The translations under genes and the position numbers were made by a program. The notes under the pieces are model-generated. The model was not told where the DNA came from, made no database searches, and worked only from the letters and a program-made list of their open reading frames with translations. DNA of 64,000 nt from Pomacea canaliculata (taxonomy: Eukaryota; Mollusca; Gastropoda; Architaenioglossa; Ampullariidae). Positions within the stretch are counted from its first letter, which is position 1; each line of letters opens with the position of its first letter. The stretch spans positions 10,568,007 through 10,632,006 of the forward strand of contig NC_037592.1 of NCBI RefSeq assembly GCF_003073045.1. The letters are read 5' to 3'. This document shows positions 14,301-26,804 of the stretch, piece by piece.

Positions 14301-15838
14301 TGCCTTTCCAAAACACATGGTAACATTACTGGTTAGTGTTACAGTTGCTATGGCTATTGATATATATTACATCTATTGACAACTTTCATCCATGAAAATT
14401 ACTGCTGTCACTTGTCTCATGTGAAGGCTGATTGTTCACTGGTCATCATTTTCGCCTACTGACATTTTTGAAGTCTTTATTTCTAGTATTTTTATGGCTA
14501 AAGTGATGATTGAGAATTCACTAACCCACTATGCCACAAGAAAAAACTTTCAAATACGATTATGCATGAGAAAAACAAGAATACCCCAAACTAGAGCAAG
14601 TAGGACACAGATGATTATATGTACTAACCAGTCACAGATAAGAAGCTGTTGACATCAGCAGTTCGTGGCAATGTGGTTCGTGTTAGCTCAGGACACACAG
14701 GAAGTGCCATGATTCTAGCATGAACATTGTGCTTAACAGTCTGAAATTTAAGTGAAAGTGATGTGTATATAATGCATAGATGGTAAACAAGGAATGTTCA
14801 AGTCAAAGTTATGAATCACTTAGCATTACAGTGTTGAAACTTTTCTCCCTATTTTTTTTTTTTTGGGGGGGGGGGAGGTAGAGTGGGTGAGGGGAATGAA
14901 AGACTTACCAGTTGATACTTTTCACTGCATTGTCCCTTTAGCATCTGATCCTGTGCAGACACTATAGCTTGATCAAATAGTTCAAGCATGTGAGACGGCT
15001 TTCCCAGCAAGATATTGCAGAATTCCATGTTACTTTCAAACAAGGTAAGCGCACTGTTCAAGAAATGGTACATTAAACTATAACTTGTTAATGTAAACAT
15101 TTCTAATTCCATTATTAACATGCTGTCAGAACTAAAAATGTCTTAAATTTTGTTCTTCTCTAATAATGCTAATGACATTTTAATTAATTTAAGAAAAAGT
15201 TTCTTCCAACTTCTATAAGTTTTCAAAAGATGGAAGAACGAAATAATAGTGAGTTCATATCTGCTCACTCAAAATAATATCTTACTCAACAGTGATGGAA
15301 TAATGATCATTGTCATCATCCCTCTGCAATATTTCCTCTAGCCCATGTTCGTGGTGGCTAAGGAGGTAAGTTTTCAAACGTTCTGAAATTAAGAAAAATT
15401 GGATTATAACTTCTCTTGCTTTATTGATGTTTGTCTTTTTTTACTCCTGTTTTCAGTATAAATTAAAACATTAACAGGTTCAGATCATACAGCTTGTGAG
15501 CTGAGTATAGTAGTAATAGTTATTAACTAATTAAAGGGTGATTATACGGTCCTTGGGCGTAATAGTCTTCTCCGTAAGTTCGTGGTCATTAGAAGTGTCT
15601 AACCCTGACTCAGTATTGTACTTCAGTAGGTACATTTGTTTCACGAAAGTTTGGCATCACAGGCGTGTACCACTCTACGTGCGCGTCTCACACGGCTGCT
15701 CTAGTAAAGCGACTGTCTTTTCACCAAGGCCCGCTCTGTTTTTAACGACATCAAATGAAGAATACAAATGCATTTTATCGCAAGATTACCTTTAATATCA
15801 TTATCTTTTTTTGATGAAAGCTTTGCGGGTGAAGCCAT
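5339..15838 (-). CDS. MCM9: DNA helicase MCM9 (MCM/AAA+ family)
   Basis: MCM9 is the MCM-family AAA+ helicase that works with MCM8 in homologous recombination and interstrand-crosslink repair in the nucleus. Coding exons 5' to 3': 15838-15790, 15382-15286, 15053-14909, 14740-14629, 14075-13987, 13201-13108, 12896-12743, 12190-12061, 11568-11422, 11015-10952, 10590-10481, 10354-10208, 9945-9865, 9621-9486, 9293-9093, 8889-8807, 8446-8368, 7857-5339. They join in frame to 1478 aa. Visible motifs: zinc-binding Cys 154, 157, 179 and 184; [14 protein letters not shown] in the N-terminal OB region; Walker A GDPGTGKS (358-365); Walker B CCIDEF (417-422); sensor 1 ATNPK; arginine finger SRFD (about R488). 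The 839-residue final exon encodes a Ser-, Glu- and Asp-rich, probably disordered tail, longer than in human MCM9 (1143 aa in total). The ATG at 15838 is the first in frame. The frame stays open upstream, but only from a GTG near 15910. TOP3B lies 219 bp away, divergent. Confidence 0.96.
13429..13873. mobile_element. hAT-like non-autonomous element (MITE) in an MCM9 intron
   Basis: A 445-bp AT-rich element with inverted ends: the left end begins AGTGGTTCTCAAAAC, the right end closes with TTTTGAGAACCACTGT. It is flanked by the perfect 8-bp direct repeat TGTATAAT (13421-13428 and 13874-13881). Eight-bp duplications and CAGTGGTTCTCAA-type ends are typical of hAT/Charlie-type DNA transposons. I see no transposase frame. 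It lies in the intron between MCM9 coding exons 5 and 6. Confidence 0.88.
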
Positions 15839-16057
15839 GCCAACATGTACTAATTCATAATTTACTTTACTTTCTAACAAAACTCGCGCTTCCCGCACAC
15901 CGTCCTTCACCTTCGCTGTTACGTCATCGTCTCGCGAGAATTTTAAAATGGCGACTACGTGGCAGACGCTAAGTTGGGAAAGTTTGTATGTGCTGCGGCG
16001 AGGCGGTGTATCTTTTTGATTAATGCACTTTTCTTGGTATAGGCTAAATTATTCAAA
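15839..16057. promoter_or_regulatory. Divergent MCM9/TOP3B promoter
   Basis: Only 219 bp separate the two start codons. The stretch holds a palindromic TCTCGCGAGA at 15930-15939, a core-promoter element known from many bidirectional housekeeping promoters. A CRE/ATF-like TTACGTCATC lies just before it (about 15919-15928), and AAAATGGCG, resembling a YY1 site, just after it (about 15945-15953). There is no TATA box. This fits a TATA-less bidirectional promoter. Transcription start sites cannot be placed from sequence alone. Confidence 0.75.
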
Positions 16058-19000
16058 ATGAGGACGGTGTTTATGGTGGCTGAGAAGCCTTCTCTGGCCC
16101 AGTCGCTGGCGAAAATTCTTTCAAATGGGCAAATGACTTCTCGAAAAGGAATGAACGGTGCATGCTCTGTACACGAATACACCGGCCGTTTCAACAGCGA
16201 AGGCGTTCGATTCAAAATGACATCAGTCTGTGGGCACGTTATGGGAGTGGATTTCCTTGGAAAATACAACAACTGGGACAAAGTTGATCCTGTGAGTCAC
16301 AGATTTTTGTAATTAAAATGTCTCTATCCTGGTGAGATGAGGTCTTCAACGTGTGCACATGAACTAATGAAGACTCTTAACGACTAACGTGATAACATGA
16401 AACTCGAAAAAGCTAGAAGTAAAAATATCTTTATAATGACAAATCCACCATTTTGATGTTGCTTACATTTTTAAATGTCATTAGGTGACACAATTGAGAT
16501 TATACAATCAGTTTTGCATTAAGCATAATTTCACCAGTTACAATGTACACTTGTTATATGCGTTTACAGGTAGAACTTTTCACAGCTCCAATTCAGAAGA
16601 AAGAGGCAAATGAAAAACTAAGGATGCCTGCTTTTCTTGCCAAAGAGGTATGAAAAAGTCAAAATTTTCATCCCCTATCCAAAATATCTAGAATTGGTTT
16701 GTTTGATGCGGAAAGAGCTTTCACCCACTTGTTATGTAACACCATGTAAGAATAGATGACGAGTGGGGAGAAAACCAGTTTACCTGGAGAAACACTTGAC
16801 AGCCAGCCTTGTAAACAGGAGCCACAAGATTACTGTAATTGGACTGATCTGATTCATATTTGCTAAAAAAAGAAAAAAATCACCGTAGCCAAACAATCAC
16901 TTGCAACTCATAAAAAAGTATCATCAGTCCATTCCTCATAGGGACAGGGAAAAGGATGGAAGTTGTCAAGAAACATTTTAAACTAATTTAAATTCTGTAT
17001 CTTATGTTGTTTTGTTTTTTTTTTGTTTTTCTTCTATGCACCCACACGTAACTAACCTTTCAGTTCGCAAAAGACTGTTTATCTTTAAAGAGTGTTCTCT
17101 TTGGTATGCTGTTTAGCTCCAAATCAGATGGCTGTGCTGTTTCATCTGTGTAATTCACAGTTTCATTATACATCATATACAACTTAATGGATCTGCTTTG
17201 TACCTGAAAATAAGGTGCAATTTTTGAATTTTGTTTGGGACAGAGTAGAGGGAACATAGTTCTGCCAGCAGCACATGCTGTCCTAACCAAGTGCTTCTGC
17301 TACATTTGTAACAGTGTTGATGCTCTGAAACATCACATTTATTAGCGCTGCTTGTTGGGAATTTGTGGAAATTATATTATTTGTACCCAGATTCATATAC
17401 TTAAGTGACGGATGTCGAGCTGGAGTCTTGTTTTCATTGACTTAAAATGTATTGCCTCATGATTAGGTCTATAAACTTAGTGAAATAACTAATAAATTCC
17501 TATCTCTATGGTCGAATGAAACAAAACTTGCAGACCTGTCTTTATTGAAGTTCTGGTCAATAAAAAAATGATTATTACATTGATTAGAACTTTGCCTTAA
17601 ATTTGAAGTTATTTGCCAGATTTGCTTTTATTCTTAGGCTTCAGGAGCAGATTACCTAGTTTTATGGCTAGATTGTGACAAGGAAGGAGAGAATATATGC
17701 TTTGAAGTTATTGATGCTGTGCAGAATGTCATGAACAGAGTCACTGGAAAGGTATGCCTTATCTATTTTTAAGAGAAACACCTCTTTATTGGCATCACAC
17801 AGTTAAAATGTCAAATTGTGACATCATTCTGCAGGATTACCATGCAGATTATTGTTATTGCAAATTATTGTTCTTCTTTATGTTATGTTAAATCTGTGCT
17901 GATTGAGTAATCAAGACATTGCTTTAGATCAGTGATGCCCAACCTTTTTCGGCCTGCGGGACATATCCATTTCAGACAGCCGTGTCGCGGGCCATATCCA
18001 TTTCGGACAGCCGTGTCGCGGGCCACTTCACCGCAAAAATACAAAAAAGAAAAAAAAAAATAGAGCAGACACCATTTTTTATTAGAAACAAGTTGTGCTT
18101 ACCATTAATTATTTAGTAATTAGTGGGATATTTGAAGTTGTTTTCCCGAAACCAACTTCTGAATGTCCGGCCTCATCATAGAGACACCAAGGCGAGCACT
18201 GAAAAAGATTGGGAAACGCCCTTACGTGGGGATATATACTTCTTCTTCCCTTTATTCGTTTTTTTCGTTTTTTTTTTTTTTTTTTTTTTTTTTATTACTA
18301 ACATGCCGATTTCCTGCACTGTGGGCAGAAGCTTCGCGGGCCGGATATGGCCCGCGGGCCGTAGGTTGGGCATCCCTGCTTTAGATGATACAGGTCTTAT
18401 TGTCTTCTTATGTAATTTGTGAAAAAGTTTGTGTGCGTGTGTTTGAAAATCTGCTTGCTTTGCCAAGATTTTGTCATATGATGTGAGCTTTCTGCTATAT
18501 CGGATCTAAACAGGCACCAAAGAGATCTTCATGAAAATAAAATGCAACGATTTTCCTGTCAATCATTTTCTCTCTCATGTCTTTCATTGTCATGTGCAGC
18601 AAGTTTACCGTGCCAAGTTCAGTGCAATTACAGAGTCTGAAATAAAGGCAGCGATGCAGAACCTTGGAACACCAAACAAGAATGAGGCATTGTCAGTGGA
18701 TGCTCGACAAGAACTTGATTTGCGCATAGGGTGTGCCTTTACACGCTACCAGACCAAGTTTTTTCAGGTTAAGTAACAAACAAATTTAGGTTCTCATGAG
18801 CTAAATATAAATTTTTTTCTTGGATCCCTATTTGGCATGAGATGATTAATTTATTAGGTGGCTATCTTAACCTTTATAGCACAATGAGCCACAATTGTGG
18901 CTTGCTGAGGAAGCATGGGGAAGGTAATTTTCACTACTTTTATTGCAAAGTTCAATCTTTCTCCTTTCCAAAAATGTTTAGGTCTTAAATGCCTGTTGTT

Positions 19001-22000
19001 TTCAGGGTAAATATGGTGACTTAGATAGCACGCTGATCTCCTATGGTCCTTGTCAGACTCCAACTCTGGGTTTCTGTGTGGAACGCCATGACAAGATCCA
19101 GTCATTCAAACCTGAACCATATTGGGTCATTAACACCCAGGTATTTTCCTTATTACATAAATCATCACTTTACACATCATTCAAAGTTAATTTGGGTTTG
19201 TTTTGTTTGGAGCACAGCAGTAACTGTGATGCAATTTATTGCCTTTTTTTTTTTAAATTCTGGGCAAACATCTTCTGAAACGTGTCATTAAGCTATGAAT
19301 CTTTACATTATATTTATGGTGAGAACAGCGGCCCTATGCTACTTGAGGAGTAACAAGGAATAAACTAAAACTGCTAAAACTATGGTAAAACTATTTGTGA
19401 TGCCAGTTCCTGTGCTTTGATTTTTAGGTCCATCTGCCTGATGGCAAAAGCTTGAAACTTGACTGGGAAAGAGTGCGTGTGTTTGACAAGGAGGTGGCTC
19501 AGATGTTCGTCAATCTCATTAAATCTGGCGACAAGGCATGGTGAGTGTTTAAATAAGCTGTAGACTATATTACAAAATAGAAATGCAAGTCACAACTTAC
19601 TGACAAAGCAAAGCATCAGATTGTGGTTCTCTCAAGTGACATGAGTTCTTTGGTCATGAGCTGATGGTTTTTTTTTAGCAGATTGCAGCTGTAGCAACGA
19701 TGGTGGTAATAATAGAGGTTGAGTGAATGGTGGGGAAACATTATGTGTTTGTGATACTGATGCAATTCACGCTGTTTCCTTTTTTCCTCTTCCAGTGTCT
19801 TGGAGACTGTACAGAAGAAAGGAGAAAAAGCAAAGCCTCTTGCACTAAACACTGTAGAGATGCTTAGAGTTGGAAGTGCAGGATTGGGTATGCATATCAC
19901 ATGCTTAGATCCCTTTGTTTCTGATCATTTGAGCATGTCTTAAACGATGAATGAAAGCATGTTCTTGTCTTCATATGCTTTGATGTTTATTACTACTTAC
20001 ATATTTTAGTTCCCATATTCCATGACGCCCTTTAATATAAAAATCATATATGTTAAAGTGACAAAAAAGGCTTCAAACTGCATAAGAAAGAGAAAGTAAT
20101 GAAAGAAAAGTAAAATAATATCAGTAATTGTTTCTATTTAAAAAATAAGTTTTGTTAATTTTTGTGTAAAATAGATGTGAAAATGCTTATAATTTATTAT
20201 AGAACAGATTTGATTTGGTAGGAGTTATAGAACAGCAAATGATATAAAGACAGAAAAACATCAGTATGTTTGTTGTAATAATGCAGGGATGAGTCCTCAC
20301 CATACAATGCAGATAGCAGAAAAACTCTATACCCAAGGTTACATCAGCTACCCTAGAACAGAGACCAATTCTTATCCAGACAGTTTTGACTTAAGGTGAG
20401 AACAACATTACATGTGCTAGATTCTTAACCAATTTTTGCTTGAAAGAAATAAAAATATCTGAAAATTTGAGCAATGCTTTGAAGTGTCTTGCTCAGTGTA
20501 TTTGATGCAGGCTGGAAAAAATATTAAAGAAATAACCTTGGTCTTGTCTTAGTCTATCAGTTGTTTTACTATTTGTGTTTTCATTGCTTAGTTTTAAAAA
20601 CTACAGCGACTGAGATTTTCCCATATTGCATCATAAATGATGTTAAGAGTAAGGGTTAGGGTTAACCGGGTTTTAAAAACTGGACTTATGGTCCATGGTA
20701 TTATAGCTGAAATATGAAGAAATGCTCATAGATTGTGAGAAATGCATAAAATATCTAAAAGGAATTCATTGTCGCACGAATGAAAATGAGTTTATGGTGT
20801 AAGGTTTCAATGTAAAAAATATTAACAAGCCGGTTTCTTCCTTTTGAAAGATATATTTCTTACCCCCACCCTAACCCTCTGTCTCTCTCTTGCAGAGGAA
20901 CGCTGAAGCAGCAGGCAGATCATCCTGACTGGGGGCCTTATGTCCAGCGCCTTTTACAGACTGGCATCCAAAAACCTAAGTAAATTATTGCAGTTTTCAC
21001 ATTTCTTAGATGGTTCACAATGATCATAAATTCCTGCATGTGTAAAGTAGCCGCTTTTTAGTTTTGTTTTTTTTTTTTTTTTTTCATGAATTGAAGAAGA
21101 AAATCAACTTGATTAGAGGCTATATCAAAGCATGAGTTGCTTACAGCTTGGAGAAGCTTTTATAGTAGGTGGGTCTTGATGTTGCTAGTTGTTAATGATG
21201 GTGGTGGTGATGATGATGACCCTGTCAACCTACTAGTCTTGATCATTTATACACACAAATTCAAAATGTAATCAGATGAAAATGCAGCAATAAGTACCAC
21301 ATAAAGGCTAAAAAGCATGATAAACAACAGCCATACTGCATCACTTAAGCTACATTTGCCTTGTAGAATAAACTAGGTATTTCTTGATAGCTGTGTAAAA
21401 CTATGCAGTAGCATATTCTCAAGATGACCACACAAGAGTTATGTTGGTATCATTCAATGTAGGCGATTCCATCTTCAGTGCATGTCTGCAGAAGCATTTA
21501 GGTTTTTTTATAGCTGATAGTAGCTTACAATTGCCGTGGTAAAGAGAGAAGTGATATTACACCAGGGCTATCTTGCAGTCCATGCATACAAAACGAAGAA
21601 ACTTGACAAAGAGTGAAAACAGTCCATGTGCAGGATTACTATGAAGATCACAACCAAGATCTCAGTTCAAACCACGGACACTAAAAAGCAAACTAAACTC
21701 ATTTAAATACACAGAACTCAGCCTCCTCAAGCCAGTAAGGATTTTGTGGAAGATAAATACAGCATAAGAAGTTTATCGTAGGATTGTCATCAATGTTGAT
21801 GACCGCTAGGTTGCTAGGGAAACGTTTTCCCTGAAGACCAGTACTGGTGAGCCAGCTCATGTGATGATCACCTAGTACTAGTCAAGAAATGATGATGGAC
21901 TTGTACTATTGTAGTGTATCTGCCCTCATCAACCTTAGATCAAAGTTGTTGACATCACCTTTATCATTTGTTTTGTAGGAAAGGACAGGATGCTGGTGAC

Positions 22001-25000
22001 CACCCACCTATTACCCCTATGCGCTGCGCTCGGGAGACAGAGTTTGATCACGACAGCTGGCGCCTGTACGACTACATAACACGTCACTTTATAGCAACAG
22101 TAAGCAGTTTTAACTTATTGTCATACTGGCATGTTACCAGTAGAGTGTCAAGGTTTTCATGTGTTTTAAAACTTTTATAAGCTGCAGCACAGGTCTACTG
22201 TGAGCTTTGAATAGCTTATTGGTTTTAGTTTGATAATATTTTGTAGTATCCTGTCAAATATAGTTGTGTTCAGTTTGTATTTAGCAAGAGAGCTTAGTGA
22301 CATTAAACACTATATTGCTTCTGCCGTAAGAAAGTTGATTTCCTTGTACAAAATCTTCTAAAATCATCTGTTTCTGGGGAAGCATTAAAGAAAGTGAGAA
22401 ATAGATGATTTAGCTGCATTTTTCTTTTGTATCGTATTCAAATAAACGAAAGTAAAATGCTAGGCCTGTTGTGGCCGTAGCCTCAAATTTTAGGAGATAT
22501 ATTTTAAAAGTTTTAAATTATTTGTTCCTTAGCACACTTTTTAATTCTGTCTCTGGATTTCAGCTCAGTCCCAACTGTCAGTATCTGCAGACAACAATAT
22601 ATTTTGAGATTGGCCCTGAGAAGTTTTCCTGCACAGGCAAAGTTTTGCAAGAGGCAGGGTTTACAGAGATCATGCCCTGGCTTGCACTGGGAGCTGATGA
22701 AGAAATTCCACTCTTGAAACAAAACACGCTCCTCAGTGTGGAGGAGGTGAGTCAGGCTGTGTGCATGTGCATAAGAAGGAGGTGAACAAATCCTCTCTAA
22801 ATTTTGCTGACATGGTTAGGCATTTGTCGCGCTTTGTTTTATACAATCTTTTACTGAAAACAAGAAATTGACAGTTATTATTTTGATTTCTTTATTCAAT
22901 ATTTATAATGTTACTCATAAATCATTTTGAACTTTTTATAACTGATCAGTAGGAAAAAACTTACGATGCTTAATCTTTTTTTTTAAAAGGTCAGGTTAGT
23001 TGAAAAACAGACTTCACCTCCAGATTATCTGACAGAGAGTGAGTTGATTTCATTGATGGAGAAGCATGGAATCGGCACAGATGCTAGCATTCCTGTACAC
23101 ATCAACAACATCTGTGAACGAAACTATGTCAGCATCATAAGTGGGAGGCGTCTTCAGCCAACTCCTTTAGGCATTGTCTTGGTACATGGTTATCAAAAGG
23201 TGAGACTGTCCATGTAAGGTTACTTCAAATCCTGCAGTAAATTAAAAAAAAAATAACAAAGAAACCCCACTTATAACTCTTTAAGTGTCATTAAAGGTGT
23301 CTGTATTATGATGTTCATAATGCTTGCTTGTTTCTCATGTCAATACAAAGATAAATCTCATTTGGTCATCAGATTGATGCAGATTTGGCCCTTCCCACCA
23401 TGCGATCTGCTGTTGAACAGCAGCTGAACCTGATTGCCCAAGGCCGTGCCAACTTTCATGAAGTGAAGCAGCACACTCTGGACATTTTCCACCTCAAGTT
23501 TCGCTATTTTGTGCAGCACATTAATGCAATGGATGAACTGTTTGAAGTTACCTTCTCATCCCTTGCTAGCAGTGGTCGACCAATATCACGGTATCTTCTT
23601 CCTTATTTTTCTATTCCCTTCCTTCATTTCCTTTCCTCAATCTTATGCTTTTTCTTTCTTTTCTTTATTGTATATTGCATAAAAATATAGTCTTGAAACC
23701 ATTGTCTGCTTGGATTCTACGGTTGGATCATATGTGATTATTTCCTAAAGGCTCATTCTAACAGGCTTTATGAAGCTAATGTTTTGTCAAATGCAGACTG
23801 TTATTCAACGCTTGGAGCAGGACGGTTATAGTGATGATGATAGTAGCTGTGATGTTGGTGGCGTCATTTTCAGGTGTGGTAAGTGTCGACGTTACATGAA
23901 GCTTGTCGAGGCCAAACCTGCTCGCCTGTATTGTTCCACCTGTGATACAACATACAGTCTGCCACAGAATGGCAACATCAAGCTCTATAAAGAACTACGC
24001 TGTCCACTCGATGAATTTGAACTCTTACTCTGGACAACAGGTGCCAAAGGCAAGGTGAGGGATTTGTGCAGCAACAGTTCAGTTTGTTTTGAAACACAGC
24101 CTTACGTTAATCTTACAAGAATTTTCTGTGATTTCTCAAAATTGTATAACTGCAACCTATTTATGCTGCAAAGGATATTTCATAAAGACTTCCTGGAAAG
24201 TACATCTTTGGCAAGAGAAGTTATGTCCCCAGTGGAAGTAGATCGTGAGATACACGAGCCCATGCAAAAGCACTTAAATGTATTTAGCAGATGAGTTCTG
24301 ACACACGTCTTGAAAAGGTACTTGTCTTTTCAGTCTTACCCACTGTGCCCCTACTGCTACAGCAATCCTCCCTTCAAAGAGATGAGGAAGGGAATGGGGT
24401 GCAATGAGTGCACACATCCTACCTGTCCTCACGCATACTCACAGAATGGTGTGTCAGAATGTGTAGAGTGCGACAGGGGCATTCTTGTTCTTGACCAGAC
24501 GTCAGCTCCAAAGTGGAAAATGGCATGTAATAAGTGAGTAAATACATTTCTTTGTCATCATATTAAAACATGCCATGTAATAAGGGAGTAATGACTTTAT
24601 TTGTCATATTGGCATTGTTGATATTACACCTTAGTAGCTCAGCATTTTTCTTTTTTTTGCTTATGGACACAGTACGATTTTCAGACTTTTTCATCTTTTC
24701 TGTTCAGGTGCAATGTTGTGATTCATTTCTTTGAGAATGCCCTGAAAGTCACGGTGAGAGAGGAGGCGTGTGATGAGTGTGGTGCCAGTCAAGTAGAGGT
24801 TGGCTTCAAGGTAATTCTTATTATTAACATCGTTACATGTTATTTACACAACCTTACTCTAAAGCAGATGATCACTTTTTATTTCCATTCACATGTTTGA
24901 TTCTAAAAATTGAAGTATTAGGAGAATAGCTTTATATCACTAGACTTTTTTGTGTATTTATTCACTTTGGATAAATATCCCCACATTACATCAAATTTCT

Positions 25001-25307
25001 CCAAATGTATAACAGGTGTGTCATTGAGAGCCACGTACAATACCTGTCAGTTACAAATCAGTGTTTATTCATGTCACAGCAAGGAAAGTCACCATTACCA
25101 GATGAGAAAGAAGAGCACACTGGCTGCTGTTTCTGTGATCCAGTGTTTAAACCGCTGATGGAGAAACACCATGCAATCAACCGTCTACCTCAGAGAGGGC
25201 GGGGCAGGGGAGGGAAGAATAGAGGAGGAGGGCGTGGTCGACCTCGTGGTCGGGGAAGAGCTAAGCCCAAAGACAAGATGGCCCAGCTAGCAGCATACTT
25301 TGTCTAA
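16058..25307 (+). CDS. TOP3B: DNA topoisomerase 3-beta
   Basis: Type IA topoisomerase that passes single strands of DNA or RNA; in animals it partners TDRD3. Coding exons: 16058-16291, 16570-16647, 17638-17751, 18600-18767, 19006-19140, 19428-19540, 19796-19887, 20287-20395, 20896-20979, 21979-22099, 22564-22746, 22990-23199, 23373-23590, 23874-24054, 24334-24533, 24708-24810, 25080-25307. They join to 856 aa (human 862). Motifs: TOPRIM AEKPS with the catalytic Glu at 9; DCDKEGE at 116-122; active-site Tyr333 in [17 protein letters not shown] and [12 protein letters not shown] of the type IA core; paired CxxC zinc motifs from 621 onward (CGKC, CPYC, CDEC, CCFC); an Arg-Gly-rich RGG box at about 820-845, the expected RNA-binding element. 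The end (MAQLAAYFV) is also typical of TOP3B. AATAAA signals lie at 25939 and 26291. No broken exon is seen. Confidence 0.97.
17930..18378. mobile_element. hAT-like non-autonomous element (MITE) in a TOP3B intron
   Basis: A 449-bp element starting CAGTGATGCCCAACC and ending GGTTGGGCATCCCTG, which are inverted ends, with GC-rich subterminal GGCCTGCGGG/CCCGCGGGCC. It is flanked by the perfect 8-bp repeat CTTTAGAT (17922-17929 and 18379-18386). A 31-bp unit is duplicated in tandem at 17963-17993 and 17994-18024, and a long poly-T tract lies near 18260-18292. No transposase is present. The element sits between TOP3B coding exons 3 and 4. Confidence 0.92.
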
Positions 25308-26296
25308 ACTGTTGCTTCAGGTGTTCTCGCACTTCGTTTTCATAAGAGAGAACAAACAGCTTGTCACTGCCATTTTTCTGAGTAGTATATTGTTGAAAGT
25401 TGTGCATGTTGATGGCAGATTATGATGCATTGCTGTAAGAGTAAAAATGAATTTTTTTCCACGTGTTCATGGTACTTCAGGACAATAGCACTGTCATGCA
25501 AGACATCCACCTTTTATCAGCTGATGAGATAGAACTAGTTTGTCAAAACATATGCTTGGAAGTTTTTTTTAAAGATGTATACGTAGTTCATGAAGTTTTT
25601 TTTAAGGTTCATTGAAAAGTATATTTGCATTTATGTGATTGTGTGTGTGTGTGAGAGAGAGAGAAAAAGATGTTTTTGTTGCCTGCATCCACTCATTTAA
25701 ATGTTTCTTCGTAAAAGAATGTATACCCACCTCATTCTTCCTCGCTCCATCAGAATGGAAGGATCTTTCCCACCTCCATTTTTATGAGCCAAGTACATTA
25801 CTTAAAACCCTGTACATTTTAAAAAACCTATAAAATATTTATTTGATGGCAGGTCACAGGTGCATACATTTCTATTCAAGCCATTAAACAGCAAAATTAT
25901 AAGAATTTTCCAGCATTTAAATTGAAAGAAACTGTATTAATAAATCACTAAGGAGAACAAAGGAAACATATTTTTGAGATGTAAACAGGCTACTACTCTT
26001 CTGATCACAGCCTGCAAAACGGCAAGCACAATTTAAATATAACTCACGAGAGTTAGAATGTCATTTATGATCACAAATGTTTCTTCCCATTGAGTTTTTT
26101 GTTTCGTTTTGTTTATCTGCATTGATGTAAGCATCAAACTTTATACTCATGCTGACTACAATCGAGAAATCTGTCTTTGTCCTATAAAATGGTTTTAACG
26201 GTTTTGCACAGTAGAATATGCTATTTTTCTATCTACGCTATGGTCACAAATTATGCATGAAACACAATATGTGAGCAAGTAGAAGTAGGAAATAAA
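25308..26296 (+). other. TOP3B 3' untranslated region
   Basis: The AT-rich stretch after the TOP3B stop codon contains two AATAAA signals, at 25939-25944 and 26291-26296, and a short GT/GA microsatellite near 25640-25668. Either signal could end the transcript. No coding feature is visible here. Confidence 0.55.
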
Positions 26297-26733
26297 ATCT
26301 TTTATACCTGATAGACTTGCTGGTGTTGGTTTTTGTTGTAATTTTGATTGAAAAATAATAAGAAGTATCTTTTCTCATATTTTTCTGCTTCTTGTAGCGT
26401 TATTTCTTACTGGAAATAGGGTCATTGTGATGTGCCTTTTATGTTTTGCAAGACTTGCTGATTCCTGAAGGCCTTTGATTCTTGGCACGAAAAGAAGAAA
26501 AAGTTTTTATAGTCTCGGTCATTCCGTCATATATATATTTCGAAAACAAATTTACTGTTTTCAAATCATTTTAATCAACAATGAAAATCCTCAACTTTCC
26601 TTTTTAAAGTTGTGCATAACTTGAACCGTTTATATGGTGTCATTGATAAATGAATTTTCTTGAAAGTAGCTTTGTAAGTCGTTTGTTTTGCAGTTCTTAA
26701 GAAAACTCATTTGTTACAAGCAGAAAAGACCAT

Positions 26734-26804
26734 AATGTGCACCTCAGTAGTAACACTGAGACAATAGATTATTGCTTCTGCATACAAGAACTGAGGTGCA
26801 CATT
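26734..26804. repeat. 15-bp perfect inverted repeat (hairpin)
   Basis: AATGTGCACCTCAGT at 26734-26748 is matched exactly by its reverse complement at 26790-26804, leaving a loop of 41 nt. The pairing does not clearly extend outward. It may be part of a decayed inverted-repeat element or form a hairpin RNA if transcribed. No target duplication was found around it. Confidence 0.7.

Noticed and set aside
15839..15910. Longer MCM9 N-terminus starting near 15910
   Set aside because: The frame is open but the apparent start is GTG. The first ATG is at 15838, and the extra residues are not expected from the family.
23770..23873. Upstream extension of TOP3B exon 14
   Set aside because: The frame is open, but joining at 23874 restores the conserved RCGKC zinc motif in frame; using the earlier AG shifts the frame.
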